From NCBI GenBank assembly GCA_031263435.1, contig JAISFT010000035.1:1-12285 (forward strand): a DNA stretch of 12,285 nt, in the 5' to 3' direction. Of the stretch, positions 6,523 to 12,285 are shown in pieces. The notes beneath the pieces were generated by a model, which did not search any database, had not been told where the DNA came from, and worked only from the letters and a program-made list of their open reading frames with translations. The stretch comes from Treponema sp. (GTDB lineage Bacteria; Spirochaetota; Spirochaetia; Treponematales; Breznakiellaceae). Numbering within the stretch: position 1 is the first letter of the stretch; every line of letters begins with the position of its first letter. The position numbers were made by a program, and so were the translations under genes.

Positions 6523-8066
6523 CAAGCCTGATAGAAGAACGCATTACCCGTGACGAGCGTGACGGAGAGGTAATCATCAATTACTTCCGCCTTGCCCTGG
6601 GGGTGATCTATGTGGTGGGGATGATAGCTATTTCCATTCTACGGGGAAGATCCGGCATGGGATACACCCCCTGGCGTACCCACGCGGGGACAACTTTTTT
6701 CCTGGTCTACGGAATTTTCATGCTGTTTTACCTGCGCCGGCGTAGTCTCGTAAGTCCTTACTTAAAGTACGTGTGCGTTGTTCTTGATATGACTATCATT
6801 TCGGTCATCGTCTTTTTTTCCGGCACCTATCCCGAAATTTACCCGCCCATTTCCTTTCTTTCCATACATGCCATGTTGTATACGGTCCTTATTGTGCTGG
6901 GCTCTTTCCGCTACGATTCCCGCTGCGCCATCTTTTCCGGTATCTTTGCGGCCCTTACCTACTTTGCCGCCATTGTCTCCCATGTGGATGTGATTGATGT
7001 GCCGTATACCGCGTTGATTCAGGGCAGGGAAATTGCCGTGCGTTTCCCCATGTACAACGAAGTTTTCCGTCTGCTGGGGATGATCATTGCCGGAGCCATT
7101 ACCGGCATGGCCTGTAAACGGCATCTTAACCTTTTTAAGAGCATGATCGATTCGGAGTCCCAGGCCGCCAGGACTTCCGAGCGGACTGTGGCGCAGACCA
7201 GGGAAATGTCCCGGGCCATTCAGCAGTCTACCGATGAAATATTTCTTTCATCCAAGGATATTTACAGCACCGCCAACGGTCAGGCTTCCAGCGTTCAGGA
7301 GATTGAAAGCACCATCACCGAAAATGCCCAGATAGCGGGGGACATTGCGGAAAAGACCGGCAGTGTTGCCGCCATCGCTTCCAGGATGAAGGACGATGTA
7401 ACCCGCGGCTTTTCCGTGCTGGAAAACAATGTAATCCAGATGGGGGATATTAAAAACAAGAACGACAGTGTTATTGGCGGAATTATTTCCCTTGGCAATA
7501 AAATCGCCAGGATTCGGGACATTATCAGGACCATCAATACCATTACCGATCAGACCAAGGTTATCGCCTTTAACGCCGCCCTGGAGGCTGCGGGCGCCGG
7601 GGACCGGGGGAAACGTTTTTCCGTGGTCGCCTCCGAGGTAAACCGGCTGGCCGATGATATTGCCGCCCTGACAAGGCAGATCAAGGATCATATCGAGGAA
7701 ATACAGGATTCATCTTCTTCCCTGATCATTTCAAGCGAGGAAAGCGCCGATAAAATCGCAGAAGGGTTAAAGCTTGTCAGGGATCTGGAGGCCATATTCC
7801 GGGAGATTCTTTCCGGCGCCGATATTACCGCAAACCAGGCCCAGACCATCACCGTGTCTACCCAGCGGCAGCGGCATTCGATAGAGCAGATAAATATTGC
7901 CATTGCCGATATCTCCCGGGGGCTTAACAGTTTTATTCATTCTACCCAAAATGCAAGCGCCTCTGCCGAGGGTCTTATGGGGCTGGCCCGGGATCTGGAG
8001 GCGGTCCTTAATACCGGTGGAGACGCCGCGCCGGTCCGGCCCTCCGGGGAATCGCAGGCGGATTAA
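6519..8066 (+). CDS. Methyl-accepting chemotaxis-like receptor with six-helix membrane domain, no HAMP
   Basis: This 515-residue protein has an N-terminal block of about six hydrophobic segments (near residues 23-43, 60-76, 85-103, 113-130, 136-156 and 186-203) with only short loops. It therefore senses within the membrane or through it, not through a periplasmic domain. No HAMP is evident: a cytoplasmic helix (about 204-240) leads directly into the MCP coiled coil. The tip is QTKVIAFNAALEAAGAGDRGKRFSVVASEV in pattern (from about residue 345), sharing IAFNA and RFSVVA with the preceding receptor but without its 7-residue insertion. GGAGAGGAG at 6503-6511 is a strong ribosome binding site 7 nt before the ATG, which overlaps the previous stop by 4 bp. 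Possible cues are membrane state, lipophilic compounds or energy level; nothing in the sequence decides this. Confidence 0.9.
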   Translation: MTSLIEERITRDERDGEVIINYFRLALGVIYVVGMIAISILRGRSGMGYTPWRTHAGTTFFLVYGIFMLFYLRRRSLVSPYLKYVCVVLDMTIISVIVFFSGTYPEIYPPISFLSIHAMLYTVLIVLGSFRYDSRCAIFSGIFAALTYFAAIVSHVDVIDVPYTALIQGREIAVRFPMYNEVFRLLGMIIAGAITGMACKRHLNLFKSMIDSESQAARTSERTVAQTREMSRAIQQSTDEIFLSSKDIYSTANGQASSVQEIESTITENAQIAGDIAEKTGSVAAIASRMKDDVTRGFSVLENNVIQMGDIKNKNDSVIGGIISLGNKIARIRDIIRTINTITDQTKVIAFNAALEAAGAGDRGKRFSVVASEVNRLADDIAALTRQIKDHIEEIQDSSSSLIISSEESADKIAEGLKLVRDLEAIFREILSGADITANQAQTITVSTQRQRHSIEQINIAIADISRGLNSFIHSTQNASASAEGLMGLARDLEAVLNTGGDAAPVRPSGESQAD

Positions 8067-8070
8067 GGAG
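8065..8070 (+). promoter_or_regulatory. Ribosome binding site fixing the CheA start
   Basis: AAGGAG at 8065-8070 lies 12 nt before ATG 8083 and overlaps the stop of the preceding receptor gene. The frame stays open upstream to ATG 7897, but the additional residues are rich in Arg, Pro and Trp, overlap the receptor gene and have no Hpt character. ATG 8083, which begins MAISRDKYIGKF and leads straight into the Hpt domain, is therefore preferred. Confidence 0.75.
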
Positions 8071-8082
8071 CGGTTTTTTCTC

Positions 8083-10389
8083 ATGGCAATTTCGCGGGAC
8101 AAGTACATCGGAAAATTCGTTGACGAGGCCCTGGAAAATATCGGGACCGTAGAATCCCTGATCTTTGAAATACGGGACGGGGTATCCGCGGAAGATGATC
8201 TGGTGATTCTGCTGCGGGCCCTCCATACCCTTAAGGGTTCTTCCCGGATGCTGGAATTCAAGCGCATCGAGGGGCTGAGTCATTCCCTGGAAACGGTGTT
8301 TATCGCCCTGAAGGAGCAGCGAATCCACCTTTCCGATGCCGGGGTCAAGCTTGTTACCGCGGCCCTGGATACCCTGCGGGAAGGGACGGGAAAGATTCGG
8401 GATACCAGGGATGACGCCGTAGACACCGCCTTTGTTGAAAAAGAACTGGCCGCCATGGCGGCCAATGAAGAATTTACCCTCCCCGGCGCCAGACCGGCTG
8501 CGTCGGCTCTGCCGTTGGCTTCGCCGTTGGCAAAACCGCCGGCAGAGCCGTCGGCGAAGCCAACGGAACCGGAAACTGCGGCGGCCGGCCGCTCAGCCGA
8601 ACGGGCCGGTCTGCCTGCGGAAAACGGCGCCCCCGCTGTCCGCGAAAAGGCCAAGGCCGAAACGATCCGTTTTTCCCTTGAGAAAATTGACGGCATTGTA
8701 AAAAGCGCCGCGTCCCTGCAGTCCCTGGAAATTGCGGCCAGGGCCATTGCGGGGGATCACATCGTTCTGCGGGGCATGATCAAGGATCTTTCCCATGCCT
8801 TCAAGGCCGGACAAAACTCCGATCCCGGCCTTTCAGGCTACCCTGCGGGCGGCCCGCAGGGTAGCCTTGCGGCGGATTTCAAAAAACTGGAGAAGTTCTG
8901 CGGAAAAATTAACGCCGCCGTAAGAAACCACGCGGCGGAAACGGCCAATTATACCCGCGATGTGTATAACAGCGTTATCAGCCTTAGAATGCTTCCCATC
9001 TCGTCGATCCTCGATGTTTATCCCCGCTATGTTTTTGAACTGGCCCAGGAAATGGGGAAGAAGGTCCGGCTTTCCATCGAAGGCAGGGAAAATGAGATCG
9101 ACAAAAATATTATAGATGTCCTTAAAGAAGTGTTCCTCCATGTAATACGGAACGCCGTCGATCACGGAATCGAGAGTCCCGAAGAGCGGAGGGCCGCGGG
9201 AAAGCCGGAAACCGGCCGGCTGGAAATACGCTGTTCCCGGAAAAGCGGCAGCATGGAAATTGTGATTGCCGATGACGGCCGGGGCATCGATCTGGAAAAG
9301 ATTCGCCGGAAGATTGTGGAACAGGGATATATGGCCGAAGACGCCGCCGCTTCCCTTTCCAGGGAAGAGCTGACCAATTATATTTTTCAAAGCGGTTTTT
9401 CCACCTCCGCCGCCCTGAACAATATTTCCGGCCGGGGCGTCGGCATGGATGTGGTGCGCAGTAACATTGAACGACTCAAGGGAAGCATCACCGTAGAAGG
9501 CGGGGAGGGCAGGGGTACGGCCTTTGTCATTACGGTTCCCCTTTCCATTGCCGCCCTGATGGGTTTCCCCGTAACCTGCGGCGGCATGAGATTTATCATC
9601 CCCGCGGTTTTTGTCGATACCATCCTTCTGGTAAAGCAGGACGAGATAATCACCGTGGTTGACCGCCCCCAGATCCGCCATGAAAACCGGATCATCAAAC
9701 TCTATTACCTGGATCAGATCCTGGGAATAAAAAACCACCCGGCCCGGCAGACGGGCGGCGCCATCCTGGTGATCATCATCCGCGCGTACGAAGACGAGCT
9801 TGCCCTGGCGGTTGCCACGGCTGCCAGCATGAGGACCGTGATCCTTAAACCCATGCCGGCCTTCCTGCGGGCAAAATCCGTATTTTCCGGCGTGGTCCTG
9901 GGAGAGGACTACGAGATGGTCCCCACCCTCCACATACCCACGGTGATCAAGATGGCCCGGCGGATTAAGGGCATCAGCATGAAGAAGCGGGATCTGGAAT
10001 CAAAGAATTTTAGAAAATCCGTACTGGTGGTGGACGATTCCCTGCCGACCCGGGAGATTGAAAGCGATATCCTTAAATCCGACGGCTACCGGGTGGATAC
10101 CGCCGCCGGCGGGGTAGAGGCCTTGAATATGGCAAAGCTTAACCGCTACGATCTGATCTGTACGGATCTGAATATGCCCCAGATGGACGGCTTTATGCTT
10201 ACCGAAAATATTAAAAAAAACGATGAACTTAAAGCGATTCCGGTGATCGTTATCTCCTCCCGCTCCGACGAGGAGGATCAAAAAAGGGCGGCCATGCTGG
10301 GGGCATCGCGTTACATTGTCAAGAATTCGTTTAACAACCATAACCTTTTAACCGCAGTCCATGAATTGATAGGGGCCTCGGATGAGTAG
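8083..10389 (+). CDS. cheA: CheA histidine kinase with fused C-terminal receiver
   Basis: 768 residues from ATG 8083. P1/Hpt (about 1-110) carries phospho-H48 in ALHTLKGSSRML. No P2 (CheY/CheB-binding) domain is recognisable; a Pro/Ala linker (about 134-186) takes its place. P3 dimerisation helices span about 192-300. The P4 ATPase has N box HVIRNAVDHG (353-362), G1 DDGRGID (from 397), F-box-like FQSGFSTS and G2 GRGVGMD (450-456). The P5 CheW-like domain spans about 485-625. The receiver (about 646-766) has phosphoacceptor D695 in CTDLNMPQMDG and K747. CheA phosphorylates its own Hpt under receptor control and passes phosphate to receivers. The fused receiver may act as a phosphate sink or cis regulator. 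Two palindromic elements lie in the linker and the P3 loop. The stop overlaps the next ATG by 8 bp. Very confident. Confidence 0.95.
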   Translation: MAISRDKYIGKFVDEALENIGTVESLIFEIRDGVSAEDDLVILLRALHTLKGSSRMLEFKRIEGLSHSLETVFIALKEQRIHLSDAGVKLVTAALDTLREGTGKIRDTRDDAVDTAFVEKELAAMAANEEFTLPGARPAASALPLASPLAKPPAEPSAKPTEPETAAAGRSAERAGLPAENGAPAVREKAKAETIRFSLEKIDGIVKSAASLQSLEIAARAIAGDHIVLRGMIKDLSHAFKAGQNSDPGLSGYPAGGPQGSLAADFKKLEKFCGKINAAVRNHAAETANYTRDVYNSVISLRMLPISSILDVYPRYVFELAQEMGKKVRLSIEGRENEIDKNIIDVLKEVFLHVIRNAVDHGIESPEERRAAGKPETGRLEIRCSRKSGSMEIVIADDGRGIDLEKIRRKIVEQGYMAEDAAASLSREELTNYIFQSGFSTSAALNNISGRGVGMDVVRSNIERLKGSITVEGGEGRGTAFVITVPLSIAALMGFPVTCGGMRFIIPAVFVDTILLVKQDEIITVVDRPQIRHENRIIKLYYLDQILGIKNHPARQTGGAILVIIIRAYEDELALAVATAASMRTVILKPMPAFLRAKSVFSGVVLGEDYEMVPTLHIPTVIKMARRIKGISMKKRDLESKNFRKSVLVVDDSLPTREIESDILKSDGYRVDTAAGGVEALNMAKLNRYDLICTDLNMPQMDGFMLTENIKKNDELKAIPVIVISSRSDEEDQKRAAMLGASRYIVKNSFNNHNLLTAVHELIGASDE
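8504..8566. repeat. Two interlocked perfect inverted repeats in the CheA linker
   Basis: CGGCTCTGCCG (8504-8514) pairs with CGGCAGAGCCG (8540-8550). CCGTTGGCTTCGCCG (8512-8526) pairs with CGGCGAAGCCAACGG (8552-8566). The arms alternate A-B-A'-B' and the two left arms share 3 nt. A 9-nt direct repeat, GCCGTTGGC, also occurs at 8511-8519 and 8523-8531, and a perfect 12-nt palindrome GCGGCCGGCCGC lies just beyond, at 8581-8592. All are translated in frame into the Ala/Pro-rich linker between Hpt and P3. Confidence 0.85.
8835..8867. repeat. 15-bp perfect palindrome in the CheA P3 region
   Basis: AGGCTACCCTGCGGG (8835-8849) is the exact reverse complement of CCCGCAGGGTAGCCT (8853-8867), with CGG between; the outer two loop bases also pair. 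It encodes GYPAGGPQGS, a Gly/Pro-rich insert between two helices of the P3 dimerisation hairpin (about residues 252-261). It is in frame and disrupts no conserved motif. This is the strongest single hairpin in the window. Confidence 0.88.
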
Positions 10390-12285
10390 CGGAGAAAACG
10401 GCGGCCCCAGACGTATTCTTCTCCTGGAAGATTCTGACATCTTTGCCGACATGATAGTGGAATTCCTCTCCGGGGAAGCTTACGAAGTAAAACGGGCGGA
10501 AAACGGCTTTGAAGGACTCAAACTGGTTTACAGCTTTCTGCCCCACCTCATCATTACCGATGTGGAGATGCCCTTTTTCAAAGGTTATCAGGTGGCGCGG
10601 CTGCTCAAGTCCCGGAAAAACACCCGGACCATTCCCATCATCATGTTTACCTCCCTGGGAGAAACCAGGGACCGCTTTTGGGGCCTCAAGGCCGGGGCGG
10701 ATTGTTATGTCGAAAAATCGCCGGATAATTTTGCCGGGCTCAAAGAAAAGATCGCCGGACTTCTGGATGAGAGGCCCCCGCCGGATTTTCCCCTGATAGA
10801 GCGGGAAGCAAAACGAATCAACGACCAGGCCCTGATAGAAATGGTGAATAACCTTTTGGACGCCAAGCTGTTCCAGACCACGGTGATTGGCATGCTCGCC
10901 GAATTGTCCGGCAAGCTCAGTTCCCTGGATGATGTTGTGGCCGGTGTTTTTGATCTTCTGCACAATATTTGCGAAACAGGAATTGTGTCAATCATGATAA
11001 CCGGGACGGAAAATACCCTGCGTGTCTACACCGCCAATTACGCCGCTTATACCGGCTCCCAGACGGAGGAATTCAGGGGCCTGTGCGGCGCCGATTTTGC
11101 CGGCCTTTTTCCCGATTTCCGGGGAGAAAACCGGATGGCAAAAGAACTGTTTCCCGCGGGGGACAGGAATAAAAATATCGAGTCCTATATCATGATTCCC
11201 CTTGCGGGATCGGGCCGCCATTTTGCATCGGTACATATTGCCAATTCAATCCGGGAATATTTTTCCCCCGCCATTCTGGAAAATGTGCAGGTCTTTCTTG
11301 CCGCCGCATCTTCGGTTATTTCCAATGCCCTTGCCATCCGGGAGATGGAGGAGCTGCAGCGGAAGACCCGTACTGCCTTTGCCCGCTATGTTCCCGAAAA
11401 TGTTATGGACGAAATAATCCACCGATCCTCCGGAGTGCAGCATCAAAACGAGGTGCGGAACGTGGTGGTTCTTTTTTCCGACATCAGGCAGTTCACCGGA
11501 ATTTCGGAAAATTCCGGGGCCCAGCAGGTAGTATCGTTCCTCAATCAGTACTTCTCCGTCATGGGGAACGAGATCCTTGCCGAGGGGGGTCATATTGATA
11601 AATTTATCGGCGATGCCATCATGGCTGTCTTCGGCGTCTACGAGGCTCTGCCCAATGCCCCGGTGCTGGCCATCCGTACCGGGGTAAGGATGCTGGGCGC
11701 CCTGGAAAAGGTGGATACCTCCGGCATCACCCTGCCCGGTGGAGGGCTCCGGATTGGGGTAGGGATAAACCGCGGCGAATGTGTGGTGGGGAATATCGGC
11801 TTCCACGACAAGATGGACTATACCCTGATCGGCAACACCGTAAACCTGGCCTCCCGGCTGGAGGGAACAACCAAGCTATACCGCCACCCCCTGATTGTCT
11901 CGGAGTTTATGTATGAGCAGGCCCGGGATCATTTTATTTTCCGCAAGGTGGATATTGTCCGCGTCAAAGGCAAGGAGGAGCCGGTGGGAATCTACGCGGT
12001 CTATACCGGTTTTACCGGAGGGGAGGATCGCCCGCCGGGGGCCGGAGAATCCGGCCTGGCCGCGGTACCGGCCCTGCAGATCAGCCGGGAACTTCTTGAT
12101 GATTACAACAAGGGCCTGCAGCTTTTCTACATGCGGGAATGGGTTACCGCCCGGGAGTATTTTGACCGGGCCCGCGGGATCGATGAAAACGACTACCTTT
12201 CCGCCCTCTACGTTGAACGCTGCGACACTTACCTGGTTAATCCCCCGCCGGCGGATTGGGACGGCGCCGTAACCCTGACGGAAAA
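10382..12285 (+). CDS. Receiver-GAF-class III adenylate cyclase (3' end outside window)
   Basis: The frame is open for 634 codons to the right edge. A receiver (about 10-130) has acidic E16/D17, phosphoacceptor D60 in ITDVEMP, T90 and K112. A GAF-like region (about 172-325) follows. The class III cyclase domain (about 358-535) has metal ligands D367 in LFSDIRQFTG and D411 in GDAIMAVFG, adenine-selecting K407 and D479, and transition-state N488 and R492 in NLASRLE. All catalytic positions are present, so it should make cAMP from ATP without a partner subunit. A TPR-like tail (about 565-625) ends near NPPPADWDG, so only a few residues are probably missing. AGGGG at 10371-10375 lies 6 nt before the ATG. 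The 8-bp overlap with cheA makes it the likely output of CheA phosphotransfer. What GAF binds is unknown. Confidence 0.93.
   Translation, partial: MSSGENGGPRRILLLEDSDIFADMIVEFLSGEAYEVKRAENGFEGLKLVYSFLPHLIITDVEMPFFKGYQVARLLKSRKNTRTIPIIMFTSLGETRDRFWGLKAGADCYVEKSPDNFAGLKEKIAGLLDERPPPDFPLIEREAKRINDQALIEMVNNLLDAKLFQTTVIGMLAELSGKLSSLDDVVAGVFDLLHNICETGIVSIMITGTENTLRVYTANYAAYTGSQTEEFRGLCGADFAGLFPDFRGENRMAKELFPAGDRNKNIESYIMIPLAGSGRHFASVHIANSIREYFSPAILENVQVFLAAASSVISNALAIREMEELQRKTRTAFARYVPENVMDEIIHRSSGVQHQNEVRNVVVLFSDIRQFTGISENSGAQQVVSFLNQYFSVMGNEILAEGGHIDKFIGDAIMAVFGVYEALPNAPVLAIRTGVRMLGALEKVDTSGITLPGGGLRIGVGINRGECVVGNIGFHDKMDYTLIGNTVNLASRLEGTTKLYRHPLIVSEFMYEQARDHFIFRKVDIVRVKGKEEPVGIYAVYTGFTGGEDRPPGAGESGLAAVPALQISRELLDDYNKGLQLFYMREWVTAREYFDRARGIDENDYLSALYVERCDTYLVNPPPADWDGAVTLTE

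Noticed and set aside
7897..8082. Upstream extension of CheA to ATG 7897
   Set aside because: The 62 additional codons overlap the end of the receptor gene, encode an Arg/Pro/Trp-rich stretch, and a ribosome binding site precedes ATG 8083 instead.

Overview
The window is one strand of a GC-rich spirochete-like chromosome, most plausibly a Treponema or termite-gut relative. This assignment is inferred from protein style: CheR ending in a TPR-like tail, receptors with diverged tips, and a GAF-cyclase ending in a TPR-like segment with an NPPPADWDG motif. Genus and species cannot be fixed from sequence alone.

Layout: the 3' end of a transglutaminase-like gene (2-412) is followed by about 325 nt without a gene (413-737) that holds several strong inverted repeats. 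After that, eight plus-strand genes form one tightly packed block: cheW (738-1247), a degenerate second CheW-like gene (1265-1774), cheB (1771-2814), cheR with a C-terminal extension (2807-4342), a HAMP-type chemoreceptor (4372-6522), a six-helix chemoreceptor (6519-8066), a CheA with a fused receiver (8083-10389), and a receiver-GAF-class III adenylate cyclase (10382 to the right edge, no stop reached). Four junctions overlap by 4 or 8 bp and the other gaps are 16-29 nt, so the block is almost certainly one operon.

How it works together (inference from families): the two membrane receptors couple through CheW to CheA. CheR and CheB methylate and demethylate the receptors. CheA phosphorylates its own receiver, CheB, and probably the receiver on the cyclase. 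No stand-alone cheY, cheX, cheC, cheD or flagellar gene is visible. The obvious output is therefore cAMP, which makes this a chemosensory pathway of the alternative-function kind rather than a swimming-bias system.

A second theme is palindromic DNA. Near-perfect hairpin sequences lie inside reading frames (201-250, 1251-1321, 8504-8566, 8835-8867) and in the non-coding gap (491-505, 536-556, 573-648). In the genes they remain in frame and sit in linkers, loops or termini, as expected of mobile palindromic elements tolerated within proteins. No tRNA, rRNA, CRISPR array, intact insertion sequence or convincing promoter or terminator was found.
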